From Candidatus Methanoperedens sp. (lineage in GTDB: Archaea; Halobacteriota; Methanosarcinia; Methanosarcinales; Methanoperedenaceae), in assembly GCA_026552835.1 (NCBI GenBank), contig JAPMTY010000045.1, positions 1 to 13,205 on the forward strand: 13,205 nucleotides of DNA. Reading direction: 5' to 3'. The notes under the pieces are model-generated. The model made no database searches. It was not told the origin of the DNA and saw only the letters and a program-made list of their open reading frames with translations. Made by a program: the position numbers and the translations under genes. Of the stretch, positions 1 through 7,467 are shown piece by piece (position 1 is the stretch's first letter; each line of letters opens with the position of its first letter).

Positions 1-299
1 AGGGATTTTACGTGTTTTGGCAGGTTATTAAAAACCGAGTTCTGCCAGATGAGAATCGCAGCCCTGTCAGAAAAATGGTCATGCCCGAAACCCTTCTGCA
101 CTCGCATTGAGGAAAGCACGACGGATTGCGTTTTCCCGTTTGATTCAAATTCGATAAGATACGGTTTCCCGTAGCCGAATCCTTTAATCCCTTCCTCGAC
201 CTCTACCGGAATCCCGCCAAGTTCGCTGATGGCTGTAACCCTGGCGCTGCCATACAATCCTTTAAGATAATCTTCAACCGCTTTTATTCGCAACTGCAT
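1..299 (-). CDS. Partial gene downstream of ahcY, possible phosphotransferase/kinase-like N-terminus
   Basis: The reading frame opens with ATG at 299-297 and stays open for 99 codons to the window edge, so only the N-terminus is seen. Its start lies one base beyond the ahcY stop codon, which implies co-transcription and probably coupled translation. The protein begins MQLRIKAVEDYLKGLYG and has a glycine-rich stretch GFGYGKPYLIEF at about residues 41-52, then VVLSSMR and GFGHDHFSDRAAIL. A glycine-rich turn followed by two strands and a basic residue resembles the N-lobe of aminoglycoside-phosphotransferase-like kinases. That reading is inference from a short fragment. The gene itself is well supported by its continuous frame and tight spacing. 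The substrate cannot be told. Confidence 0.7.
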   Translation of the reverse strand, partial: MQLRIKAVEDYLKGLYGSARVTAISELGGIPVEVEEGIKGFGYGKPYLIEFESNGKTQSVVLSSMRVQKGFGHDHFSDRAAILIWQNSVFNNLPKHVKS

Positions 300-300
300 C

Positions 301-1557
301 TTATGTCCCCATTTCCCATGAATGGAGGTATTTATCCTGCTCTTTGGTCAGGGTTTCTATCTCGATGCCCATAGCTTCAAGCTTGAGTTTAGCTACTCTG
401 CTGTCGATTTCGGCAGGAACCCTGTAAACCTGGTCATCAAGCGTCTTACCTTTTTCAGCAATGTATTTTACGGCAAGTGCCTGGTTTGCAAAGCTCATGT
501 CCATGACCTCGGGCGGATGACCGAATGCGCTTGCAAGATTCACAAGCCTCCCTTCGGCAAGAAGGTAAATCCTCCGGTTGTCTTTCATGACAAATTCCTG
601 CACGTCATTCTTTATCTGGCTGACTTTCTTTGACATCTTTGTCAGCGACGGTATATCTATTTCCACGTTGAAGTGGCCTGAATTGCATACAATAGCCTGG
701 TCTTTCATGACCTGGAAATGCTCTTTCCTTATGACTGAGATGTCGCCAGTAACTGTTATGAAAAGGTCACCAACTTTTGCAGCTTCCTTCATTGGCATGA
801 CCCTGAAACCGTCCATGACCGCTTCGAGTGCTTTTCTTGGTTCGACTTCTATCACGACGACATTGCCTCCAAGTCCCCGCGCCCGTGAAGCAACGCCCCT
901 GCCGCACCAGCCGTAGCCTGCAACCACGATTGTTTTCCCTGCAAAAAGGATGTTTGTTGCATTCATTATCCCATGTATGGTGCTCTGCCCTGTGCCGTAG
1001 CGGTTATCGAACATCATCTTGGTCTCGGCATCGTTTACTGCGATGACCGGGTATTTCAGCGCGCCTTCTGCTGCCATCGCCCTCAGCCTGATTACCCCTG
1101 TCGTTGTCTCCTCGCATCCGCCTTTTATGTTTTTGATAAGTTCCTTATGTTTTGAATGGACAAGCGCTATTGTATCCGCGCCGTCGTCGAGGGTGACATG
1201 CGGTTTTATCTTGAGCGCTTCTTCAAGGCATTCGTAATACTGCTTCTCATTCTCTCCTTTTATCGCAAAGGTTTTTATCCCTTCCGAAGCAAGCGCCGCA
1301 GCCACATCGTCCTGTGTGCTCAACGGGTTTGAAGCGGCAAGCGCGATATTTGCGCCCCCTGCCTTCATCGTATAAATGAGATTGGCGGTTTCGACCGTCA
1401 CATGAAGGCAAGCCACCACATTTATGCCTTTTAGCGGTTTTTCCTTCTGGAACTGCTCTTTTATCTTTTGGAGCACGGGCATGTGCCTTCGCGCCCATTC
1501 GATTCTCTGCTTTCCCTCATCAGCAAGGTTTATGTCTTTTATTATGTAATCTTTCAT
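301..1557 (-). CDS. ahcY: S-adenosylhomocysteine hydrolase (adenosylhomocysteinase)
   Basis: A cytosolic NAD-dependent enzyme that reversibly splits S-adenosylhomocysteine into adenosine and homocysteine, removing the product inhibitor of SAM methyltransferases. The 418-residue protein has the family landmarks: His52 in [17 protein letters not shown] at 76-84, the DDGAD motif at 124-128, Glu150 in GCEETTTG, Lys180 with Asp184-Asn185 ([13 protein letters not shown]), the Rossmann NAD motif GYGWCGRG at 214-221, NSGHFNVEI at 292-300 and [14 protein letters not shown] at 346-359. It ends in YLHSWEMGT and lacks the Lys/Tyr C-terminal tail of eukaryotic and many bacterial enzymes, as is usual for the shorter archaeal/thermophile form. 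An AAGGGA ribosome site lies 5 bases before the ATG. It is the first gene of a minus-strand unit with the partial gene beyond it. Identity is near certain. Confidence 0.97.
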   Translation of the reverse strand: MKDYIIKDINLADEGKQRIEWARRHMPVLQKIKEQFQKEKPLKGINVVACLHVTVETANLIYTMKAGGANIALAASNPLSTQDDVAAALASEGIKTFAIKGENEKQYYECLEEALKIKPHVTLDDGADTIALVHSKHKELIKNIKGGCEETTTGVIRLRAMAAEGALKYPVIAVNDAETKMMFDNRYGTGQSTIHGIMNATNILFAGKTIVVAGYGWCGRGVASRARGLGGNVVVIEVEPRKALEAVMDGFRVMPMKEAAKVGDLFITVTGDISVIRKEHFQVMKDQAIVCNSGHFNVEIDIPSLTKMSKKVSQIKNDVQEFVMKDNRRIYLLAEGRLVNLASAFGHPPEVMDMSFANQALAVKYIAEKGKTLDDQVYRVPAEIDSRVAKLKLEAMGIEIETLTKEQDKYLHSWEMGT

Positions 1558-1562
1558 TATAA

Positions 1563-1568
1563 TCCCTT
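1563..1568 (-). promoter_or_regulatory. ahcY ribosome binding site
   Basis: Read on the minus strand this is AAGGGA, five bases before the ahcY ATG. It supports the start at 1557. The match to the archaeal anti-Shine-Dalgarno is partial. Confidence 0.4.
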
Positions 1569-1601
1569 AATTCAAACCATTAAAATTGATGTAAAATGCC
1601 C

Positions 1602-1618
1602 GATATACTTATTAAATC
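1602..1618 (-). promoter_or_regulatory. Probable ahcY TATA region
   Basis: On the minus strand the bases read ATTTAATAAGTATATC, an A/T-rich box about 45-60 bases before the ahcY ATG. An archaeal start about 25 bases downstream would leave a short leader that contains the AAGGGA ribosome site. It lies between the tRNA-Gly gene and ahcY, so ahcY can have its own promoter. Read-through from the tRNA is not excluded. Confidence 0.4.
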
Positions 1619-1650
1619 TGTTGGTTTTTGGATTTATTAGTAACTAAATA

Positions 1651-1751
1651 TGCGGCTGCCGGGATTCGAACCCGGGTTAGAGGCTGTTTCCCACCTTTCA
1701 TAATAAAAGGTTGTTGGGAAGCCCCTGTCATAACCGCTGGACCACAGCCGC
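1651..1751 (-). tRNA. tRNA-Gly (anticodon CCC) with 29-nt intron
   Basis: The cloverleaf can be folded by hand. The acceptor stem GCGGCTG pairs with CAGCCGC and the discriminator base is A. The D arm starts GTCC and contains AGCGGTTA. The anticodon stem GGGGC pairs with GCCTC (one G-U pair). The anticodon loop is TTCCCAA with anticodon CCC. The variable loop is 4 nt (TAAC), and the T arm is CCGGG-TTCGAAT-CCCGG. Mature length is 72 nt: exon 1 is 1751-1715 and exon 2 is 1685-1651. The 3' CCA is not encoded, as in most archaeal tRNAs. The intron sits after position 37, the canonical archaeal site. CCC reads GGG codons. Confidence 0.93.
1686..1714 (-). other. tRNA-Gly intron with bulge-helix-bulge-like splice sites
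   Basis: This is a 29-nt intron between tRNA positions 37 and 38. Its 3' part contains GGAA, which pairs with TTCC of the anticodon loop (positions 32-35) as the central 4-bp helix. That leaves 3-nt bulges CA|A and AC|A, each cut after the second base, as the archaeal splicing endonuclease requires. The intron interior forms a hairpin (CCTTT with AAAGG) with one unpaired A near its base. The fold was done by eye. Confidence 0.8.
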
Positions 1752-1890
1752 ACAAGAACAAATATAGTCTGCTAATGATTATTCAAACGATATAGCGTTT
1801 ATGGTTTATTGCTTATCAAGCGCCTACTGACATATTGATAGCAATCTCTTTCCTGTAATAACAAAAGTTCAACTACGTCAATTCTAAATG
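1752..1890. other. Intergenic stretch between tRNA-Gly and the kdp control region
   Basis: No open reading frame of note and no RNA fold are seen here. It holds the tRNA-Gly upstream region on the minus strand. A CGATATAGC box at 1788-1796 (CTATATC on the minus strand) is the most plausible tRNA promoter element, about 40 bases before the mature 5' end. A second A/T-rich run at 1761-1767 lies closer to the tRNA. Confidence 0.35.
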
Positions 1891-1914
1891 ATTAATCGAC
1901 ATCGAGAGATTAAT
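1891..1914. promoter_or_regulatory. Inverted repeat upstream of the kdp TATA box
   Basis: ATTAATC at 1891-1897 and GATTAAT at 1908-1914 are perfect inverted copies separated by 10 bases. The spacer itself holds a second ATCGA, repeating the one that starts the element. It lies about 20-45 bases upstream of the kdp TATA box, where archaeal activators often bind. A regulator role is inference, and A/T-rich arms of 7 bp can arise by chance. Confidence 0.3.
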
Positions 1915-1932
1915 TTTATGTTATTCCCCAAC

Positions 1933-1946
1933 AAAGCTTATATATC
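1933..1946 (+). promoter_or_regulatory. kdp operon TATA box with purine-rich BRE-like element
   Basis: The sequence AAAGC followed by TTATATATC (1938-1946) fits an archaeal BRE plus TATA box. A start about 25 bases downstream would fall near 1967-1970, giving a leader of about 60 bases before the kdpA ATG. It is the only strong TATA-like run in the 110 bases upstream of kdpA. Confidence 0.6.
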
Positions 1947-1950
1947 ACAT

Positions 1951-1967
1951 GTCCCTACGTAAGGGAC
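1951..1967. promoter_or_regulatory. 17-bp palindrome at the predicted kdp transcription start, candidate operator
   Basis: GTCCCT and AGGGAC are perfect 6-bp inverted arms around the 5-base centre ACGTA. The element starts five bases after the TATA box and ends at the expected start site. A dimeric helix-turn-helix protein bound here would block RNA polymerase recruitment, the usual geometry of archaeal repression. The binding protein is not encoded recognisably in the window. Confidence 0.5.
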
Positions 1968-2028
1968 TCAAAGTGACATAGTAGTACTAAGTTGGAGTTA
2001 TTAAAATTAGCTATAAGCGGAGTACAAT

Positions 2029-3765
2029 ATGACAGATATGGAAATCTTTTTTGATATCGGTGTGATGTTATTTTTTCTAATAGTTTTGACACTACTTGTT
2101 AAGCCTTTAGGGACTTACATGACAAATGTATTCCAGGGAAAGCGGACTCTTTTAAGTCCTATTCTGATACCTCTTGAGGATCTGATTTACAAAGTGGTAG
2201 GCATAAAGCAGGATGAAGAGATGGACTGGAAAGATTATGCAAAGTCATTGCTCTTATTTAACGGTCTTGGAATAATCGTTCTGTTCCTGATACTGATGCT
2301 TCAGGGAATGCTCCCTCTCAATCCCCAGGGATTTCCGGGATTTTCCCTTGACCTAGCATTCAATACAGCTGTAAGTTTTGTTACAAATACCAACTGGCAG
2401 GCATATAGCGGTGAATCGGCAGCAAGTTACCTGACCCAGATGTCGGGCCTCGCAGTACAGAACTTTCTGTCTGCTGCTACTGGTTTGTGTATAGCTCTCG
2501 CCTTAATTCGCGGCTTTACCAGACATACTTCCCAGACCATTGGAAATTTCTGGAAGGATATGACTAAAAGTGTATTATACATTCTCCTGCCCATTGCAAT
2601 CATTGCAGCCCTGCTATTGGTTTCCCAGGGCGTTATCCAGAATTTTGATCCTTATGCAAATAGTTCGTTACTTCAACCAATTCAAACATCGGACGGGCAG
2701 AACATTAGCAATCAGATGATCCCCATGGGACCGATTGCATCACAGGAAGCGATAAAAGAATTGGGGACAAACGGCGGTGGTCCTTTTAATGCCAACTCAG
2801 CTCATCCTTTTGAGAATCCCAATCCGTTAACCAATTTCCTGGAAATACTTCTTATCCTCATTATCCCTTTTTCTCTAACTTACACATTCGGGCGCTTCGC
2901 AGGAAATACCAGGCAGGGATGGGCTTTATTTGCAGCGATGATGATGCTGTTTATAATATTCCTTGGAGTGATGTACTGGTCTGAGTATAGCGGCAACCCG
3001 CTCGTGCAGAAGCTGGGCGTTAACGGTTCTTATATGGAAGGTAAAGAGGTGAGATTCGGGATCGGCAGCACGGTTCTATTTGCCGTCAGCACGACAGCTA
3101 CCTCCACAGGCGCTGTGAACGCAATGCATGATTCATTAACGCCCATAGGCGGAATGGTCACAATGCTGCTCATACTGTTGGGAGAAGTTGTTCCAGGCGG
3201 TGTAGGGTCCGGACTCTACACTATTCTTGCCTTTGCAATTATAGCGGTTTTCATCGCAGGTCTTATGATAGGCAGGACGCCGGAATATCTTGGCAAAAAA
3301 ATAGAAGTCTTTGAGATGTGGACGTCGGTGCTGATCGTCCTAACTTCAGGCATTCTGGTACTCATTTTTGTTTCTATTGCACTGGTGACATATGCGGGAG
3401 TTTCCTCGATTTTGAATCCCGGTCCGCACGGTTTAAGCGAAATACTCTATGCTTTTGCATCTGTATCCAACAACAACGGCAGCGCTTTTGCAGGACTTAA
3501 TGCCAATACTCTTTTTTATAATCTGGTGACAGCAATTGCAATGCTTATCGGCAGGTTTGTTCCGGCAATAGCTGCGCTTGCCATGGCAGGGTCTCTTGCA
3601 AAGAAAAAATACATCCCGCCGAGCATCGGTACGCTTCCGACACATCAGGTTTCATTCGTGTTATGGCTTGCTGTTGTTATCCTGATTGTCGGAGCCCTGA
3701 CGTTCTTTCCTGCACTGTCGCTGGGACCGATTGTTGAACATATGATTATGCATGCAGGTCAATAA
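2029..3765 (+). CDS. kdpA: Potassium-transporting ATPase, K+-binding channel-like subunit KdpA
   Basis: The membrane subunit of the KdpABC pump, which selects and passes K+ across the cytoplasmic membrane. The 578-residue protein is slightly longer than the E. coli form (about 557). It has roughly ten hydrophobic helices and the four selectivity-filter/pore segments typical of the superfamily of K+ transporters: [11 protein letters not shown] at 119-129, [10 protein letters not shown] at 248-257, [11 protein letters not shown] at 354-364 and [10 protein letters not shown] at 481-490. The ATG at 2029 is chosen over the one at 2038 because GGAG at 2019-2022 lies six bases before it. It is the first gene of the kdp operon and is followed after one base by kdpB. 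No KdpF-like peptide precedes it. Confidence 0.97.
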   Translation: MTDMEIFFDIGVMLFFLIVLTLLVKPLGTYMTNVFQGKRTLLSPILIPLEDLIYKVVGIKQDEEMDWKDYAKSLLLFNGLGIIVLFLILMLQGMLPLNPQGFPGFSLDLAFNTAVSFVTNTNWQAYSGESAASYLTQMSGLAVQNFLSAATGLCIALALIRGFTRHTSQTIGNFWKDMTKSVLYILLPIAIIAALLLVSQGVIQNFDPYANSSLLQPIQTSDGQNISNQMIPMGPIASQEAIKELGTNGGGPFNANSAHPFENPNPLTNFLEILLILIIPFSLTYTFGRFAGNTRQGWALFAAMMMLFIIFLGVMYWSEYSGNPLVQKLGVNGSYMEGKEVRFGIGSTVLFAVSTTATSTGAVNAMHDSLTPIGGMVTMLLILLGEVVPGGVGSGLYTILAFAIIAVFIAGLMIGRTPEYLGKKIEVFEMWTSVLIVLTSGILVLIFVSIALVTYAGVSSILNPGPHGLSEILYAFASVSNNNGSAFAGLNANTLFYNLVTAIAMLIGRFVPAIAALAMAGSLAKKKYIPPSIGTLPTHQVSFVLWLAVVILIVGALTFFPALSLGPIVEHMIMHAGQ

Positions 3766-3766
3766 T

Positions 3767-5827
3767 ATGACTGAGACAAAAAATATAACAATCTTTGAAC
3801 CTGAACTCTTACGCCAGGCATTACTGGATTCATTAAAAAAGCTTAATCCCCTTAGCCTCTGGCGAAACCCTGTTATGTTCCTCGTGGAGCTCGGGAGCAT
3901 CATTACAACTGTCAGTTTCCTCGCAGGCTTATTTTTAAAAACCGGTGAACCTTCCTGGTTCACAGGAGCTATATCCTTATGGCTCTGGCTGACAGTGATA
4001 TTTTCAACCTTTGCAGAGTCGCTTGCAGAAGGGCGGGGAAAGGCACGCGCCGAGTCGCTTCGTAAAACACGCACAGAAGTAATGGCAAAAAGGCTTGAAA
4101 ATCCAGCGACAAAGGAAAAATACGAGCTTATCTCTTCTGCAAGCCTCCATAAAGGGGATTACGTCCTCGTGGAAGCGGGAGAGATGATTCCCGGCGATGG
4201 TGAAGTGGTTGAAGGCGCAGCGCTCGTGAACGAATCATCAGTCACAGGCGAATCAGCCCCGGTTGTCAGGGAATCAGGAGGAGACAGGAGTGCGGTAACA
4301 GGCGGGACCAAAGTCATTTCCAACCAGATAATCGTGCGCATAACAGCGAATCCGGGAGAGGCGTTCCTCGACAGGATGATTGCCATGGTTGAAGGTGCAA
4401 AGCGCCGTAAAACCCCGAACGAAATTGCACTGGAAGTGCTGCTGATATCGTTAACAGCGGTCTTCCTGCTTGTGGTTATCAATTTCAGCTCCTTATCCAT
4501 ATACAGCATCCAGGCTGCAGGACAGGGTACTCCGGTTTCGATTACAGTGCTTATTGCACTTTTTGTTTGTTTAGCACCGACAACGATTGCAGCCCTCCTG
4601 CCTGCTATCGGAATTGCGGGCATGGACAGGCTCTTTTCAAAAAATGTGATAGCCCTTTCGGGGAGAGCCATTGAGGCGTCCGGAGATGTGGATATCCTTC
4701 TCCTTGATAAGACAGGAACAATTACTCTGGGTGACAGGCAGGCAGTGGAATTTATTCCGGTGACCGGCCATTCCGAGGAGGAACTTACCAATGCTGCACT
4801 ATTTGCCTCACTGACTGATGAGACGCCTGAAGGAAGAAGCATAGTCGTACTTGCAAAAAATAAATACCAGATGCGGTTGACAGCCCTTCCCCAAACTTCG
4901 AAATCCATTCCGTTTACAGCCCAGACACGCATGAGCGGAGTTGATATTGACGGGCAATCGTATCGTAAAGGCGCTTCAGATGCAATCACGGAGTATGTTA
5001 AAAGCAAAGGAGGAAATGTACCCTCCGAGCTTGAACAGAAGGTAGAAAGTATCGCAAAATCAGGCGGAACACCTCTTGTCGTATGTCATAATGCGCAAAT
5101 CCTTGGCGTAATACATCTTAAGGACATTCTAAAAGGCGGCATTCGTGAACGATTTGCACAGTTGCGGAAAATGGGTATCAAGACTGTTATGATAACAGGC
5201 GATAACCATCTTACGGCAGCGGCAATTGCAGCAGAAGCAGGTGTGGATGATTTCCTTTCAGAAGCAAAACCTGAGGACAAGCTTCGTTTGATTCGTGAAA
5301 ACCAGCAGCAGGGCCATATGGTAGCCATGACAGGAGACGGCACGAACGATGCGCCGGCGCTTGCCCAGGCAGATGTGGCAGTTGCAATGAACACGGGAAC
5401 ACAGCCTGCCAGGGAAGCTGCAAATATAATTGACCTGGACAGTAATCCGACCAAGTTAATGGATATTGTTGAAATCGGAAAGCAAATATTGATAACACGG
5501 GGAACCCTGACGACCTTCAGCATTGCCAATGACATTGCCAAATATTTTGCAATTATACCGGCGGCAATGGTCACAATATATCCCCAACTGGAGATTCTCA
5601 ATATAATGCATCTTGCAAACCCGTACAGCGCAATCCTGTCCGCGGTCATTTTTAATGCTATCATTATTCCTATGCTGATACCCCTTGCATTGAAAGGAGT
5701 CAAGTACCGCCCGATGCCTGCTGAAAAACTATTGATGTACAACCTTCTCATATATGGGCTCGGCGGAATAATAGCGCCTTTTATTGGGATAAAAATCATT
5801 GATATTATGATAAGCGCGTTTATGTGA
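3767..5827 (+). CDS. kdpB: Potassium-transporting P-type ATPase, catalytic subunit KdpB
   Basis: The P-type ATPase that drives K+ uptake with KdpA and KdpC. With the start at 3767 the protein is 686 residues, close to the 682 of E. coli. The frame is open from an ATG at 3752, but that would overlap kdpA by 14 bases. The ATG at 3767 begins one base after the kdpA stop and gives the usual N-terminus ([15 protein letters not shown]). Landmarks are TGES at 160-163 (actuator domain), the phosphorylated Asp314 in DKTGTIT, KGAS at 401-404 in the nucleotide-binding domain, the KdpB-type membrane motif [19 protein letters not shown], and the hinge [10 protein letters not shown] at 523-532. All key residues are intact, so the pump should be active. 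Confidence 0.97.
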   Translation: MTETKNITIFEPELLRQALLDSLKKLNPLSLWRNPVMFLVELGSIITTVSFLAGLFLKTGEPSWFTGAISLWLWLTVIFSTFAESLAEGRGKARAESLRKTRTEVMAKRLENPATKEKYELISSASLHKGDYVLVEAGEMIPGDGEVVEGAALVNESSVTGESAPVVRESGGDRSAVTGGTKVISNQIIVRITANPGEAFLDRMIAMVEGAKRRKTPNEIALEVLLISLTAVFLLVVINFSSLSIYSIQAAGQGTPVSITVLIALFVCLAPTTIAALLPAIGIAGMDRLFSKNVIALSGRAIEASGDVDILLLDKTGTITLGDRQAVEFIPVTGHSEEELTNAALFASLTDETPEGRSIVVLAKNKYQMRLTALPQTSKSIPFTAQTRMSGVDIDGQSYRKGASDAITEYVKSKGGNVPSELEQKVESIAKSGGTPLVVCHNAQILGVIHLKDILKGGIRERFAQLRKMGIKTVMITGDNHLTAAAIAAEAGVDDFLSEAKPEDKLRLIRENQQQGHMVAMTGDGTNDAPALAQADVAVAMNTGTQPAREAANIIDLDSNPTKLMDIVEIGKQILITRGTLTTFSIANDIAKYFAIIPAAMVTIYPQLEILNIMHLANPYSAILSAVIFNAIIIPMLIPLALKGVKYRPMPAEKLLMYNLLIYGLGGIIAPFIGIKIIDIMISAFM

Positions 5828-5844
5828 GGGATACAGTCATAATT

Positions 5845-5850
5845 GAGAGG
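5845..5850 (+). promoter_or_regulatory. Ribosome binding site that fixes the start of the inserted gene
   Basis: GAGAGG lies eight bases before the ATG at 5859 but only two bases before the in-frame TTG at 5853. It therefore favours the ATG and a 334-residue product. Confidence 0.5.
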
Positions 5851-5858
5851 GCTTGAGT

Positions 5859-6863
5859 ATGGATATTTATTTAAAAAAGTTGTATTTTGATACAGATCAT
5901 ATAGTTGATATATTTTTAAAAGAAGATTATTTGTTTAGCTGGGATGAAATTCAAGGAAAAGATATGGGTGAGTTCATAAAGTTTCTAAGAAATAAATACA
6001 ACATAAATGGGATAAAAACTGAAAACATTGAAGAAACCGATGGTGGTAGGACAATAAATGTATCCACTAAAAAGAACTCTCTTTCGCTCAGGCTTAACAA
6101 TGAAAAAACCAAGGCATCCAAGGCAAATCTGACAATTAACGACGGGAGAAACGATGAATTTAAAGTGAAGATAAAGAATGGTACGCTTAACGTATATGGA
6201 GAAAAATTTCTCGACGAAAGTAAAAAAATAAAAATAGAAAAAGCAACAGAACTGTGGAAACGTTGGAGTGGAGAACCAATCAGAATATCACCTTACTTAA
6301 TTGGAGAATTTATTGCGGCTTCGAGCAGTAAGAGATTTCACTATTCTCCGGATGAGGTTTTTAATATAATTAATAATGAAATAATTCCAAAATGTGAAAT
6401 GATATACGCTAAATTACCACCTGACACCGCCATTTCCATCTTAACGAAGTATGGCTTATTAGGTCTGGAGTTTGAGGGAGAAGCAACAATTTTCAATAAA
6501 CCTATTGGTAGACATAAAGCATCTTTTCAAATAACCAAGGATATTTTCCAGGGAAATTGGGACGATTATGATTTATGGAAAAAGGGTATCGAGCCAGGAT
6601 TATCTTTTACCAATAAACCCGAAATAACAATTAGTTCAACATTTTTTGAAATAGAATTTTTCAGAAAAGCTTCCGAGTTTTCACAGGAATTTGATATGGC
6701 CTTAAAAGATGCAATACATTTGATTTATGCAACCCAAGAAAAAGTTGATATTATTGTAGCCAGTTGTGAGGATTTCCGTAAAGCAGCACAAAAAATAGAG
6801 AAGAAATTCGGAATAGAAGTGTACTCACCTGAACAAATATTAAGTCAATTACCCATACCCTAA
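5859..6863 (+). CDS. PIN-domain-like protein with two long insertions, inside the kdp operon
   Basis: I do not recognise this 334-residue protein as a named family. Its ends look like a PIN nuclease split apart. The N-terminus LYFDTDHIVDIF (Asp11, Asp13) resembles the first PIN strand. SPYLIGEFIAASS places an acid at Glu150. KDAIHLIYATQ (Asp284) followed by VDIIVASCEDFRKA (Glu304/Asp305) and GIEVYSPEQIL fits the last half of a PIN fold. Two extra blocks separate these: about 45-125, lysine/asparagine-rich and probably strand-rich, and about 180-265. No signal peptide or membrane helix is seen. It sits 31 bases after kdpB and 31 before kdpC, in the same direction. Base and codon use are clearly more A/T-rich (many ATA, AAA, TTA codons) than in the kdp genes, which suggests later insertion. 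RNase activity is inference, and no antitoxin gene adjoins it. Confidence 0.6.
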   Translation: MDIYLKKLYFDTDHIVDIFLKEDYLFSWDEIQGKDMGEFIKFLRNKYNINGIKTENIEETDGGRTINVSTKKNSLSLRLNNEKTKASKANLTINDGRNDEFKVKIKNGTLNVYGEKFLDESKKIKIEKATELWKRWSGEPIRISPYLIGEFIAASSSKRFHYSPDEVFNIINNEIIPKCEMIYAKLPPDTAISILTKYGLLGLEFEGEATIFNKPIGRHKASFQITKDIFQGNWDDYDLWKKGIEPGLSFTNKPEITISSTFFEIEFFRKASEFSQEFDMALKDAIHLIYATQEKVDIIVASCEDFRKAAQKIEKKFGIEVYSPEQILSQLPIP

Positions 6864-6880
6864 AAGGAATGAATAGCTCT

Positions 6881-6887
6881 AAGGAGG
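6881..6887 (+). promoter_or_regulatory. Strong ribosome binding site of kdpC
   Basis: AAGGAGG with a 7-base spacing to the ATG at 6895 is the best Shine-Dalgarno match in the window. It would let kdpC be translated independently of the inserted gene upstream, which matters because that gene breaks the usual kdpB-kdpC junction. Confidence 0.65.
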
Positions 6888-6894
6888 ACAGGAA

Positions 6895-7461
6895 ATGAAA
6901 ACCATAAAGACTACGCTAAAACTCTTCGTAATCCTGATAGTACTTGTCGGTGTTATCTACCCAGTCGCAGTAACCGCACTGGCGCAGTTATTTTTCCCGA
7001 AAGAAGCCGGTGGAAGCCTCCTATATGATTCTGGCGGCAATCTCACAGGTTCAGTCCTTATAGGTCAGCCTTTTTCAGACCCGAAATATTTCTGGTCACG
7101 CCCTTCAGCCACTTCAGGTTATCCATATAATCCCATGGCTTCCGGAGGCTCAAATCTCGGACCGACAAATAAGGATTTGATAGACCAGATTTCCAATAGA
7201 ACTGAGCTACTGAAGTCATCCGGTATCCAGGCTCCGGTACCTTCAGACCTTGTGGAAGCCTCAGCAAGCGGTTTAGACCCGCACATCAGTGTGCAATCCG
7301 CCCTCGTACAAATACCCCGTGTGGCAAGGGCGCGCAATCTCAGCGAAGAAACATTAAATAAACTGGTGGTTGAACACGTTGAGAACAGGCAGTTCGGGTT
7401 TCTAGGAGAGCAACGTATTAATGTCTTAGAATTAAATCTTGCTCTGGACAGTATGAAGTAG
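6895..7461 (+). CDS. kdpC: Potassium-transporting ATPase subunit KdpC
   Basis: The small subunit of the KdpABC pump, anchored by one helix and thought to help ATP binding by KdpB. The 188-residue protein has an N-terminal membrane helix at about 9-31, then the family motifs GQPFSDPKYFWSRPSAT at 57-73, GGSNLGPTN at 84-92, SGLDPHISVQSA at 125-136 and HVENRQFGFLGE at 161-172. Its length is typical of the family (about 190). It is separated from kdpB by the PIN-like gene, while the usual kdpC-kdpD order is kept, with six bases between them. All conserved segments are present, so it should assemble normally. Confidence 0.97.
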   Translation: MKTIKTTLKLFVILIVLVGVIYPVAVTALAQLFFPKEAGGSLLYDSGGNLTGSVLIGQPFSDPKYFWSRPSATSGYPYNPMASGGSNLGPTNKDLIDQISNRTELLKSSGIQAPVPSDLVEASASGLDPHISVQSALVQIPRVARARNLSEETLNKLVVEHVENRQFGFLGEQRINVLELNLALDSMK

Positions 7462-7467
7462 ATTTCA

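Noticed and set aside
1651..1751. tRNA-Gly as an integration site for a kdp island
   Set aside because: I see no second copy of the tRNA 3' end, no integrase and no direct repeat bounding 1752-10350.
1951..2028. Possible KdpF-like small peptide before kdpA
   Set aside because: The only frames (TTG at about 1993 or a short GTG frame) do not give a single hydrophobic helix, and the TTG frame overlaps kdpA out of phase.
3752..3766. Earlier ATG for KdpB that adds five residues (MQVNN)
   Set aside because: It would overlap kdpA by 14 bases. The ATG at 3767 directly after the kdpA stop gives a length and N-terminus closer to the family.
4159..5799. Long minus-strand open frames opposite kdpB (282 and 237 codons)
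   Set aside because: They are antisense to an intact, fully conserved kdpB and show no family features. They are shadows of its codon pattern.
5853..5858. TTG start for the PIN-like gene
   Set aside because: The GAGAGG ribosome site is only two bases from TTG but eight from the ATG at 5859.
6869..6898. Nine-codon mini-ORF whose TGA overlaps the kdpC ATG
   Set aside because: It has no properly spaced ribosome site of its own and kdpC has a strong one. It is probably a chance frame through the AAGGAGG region.
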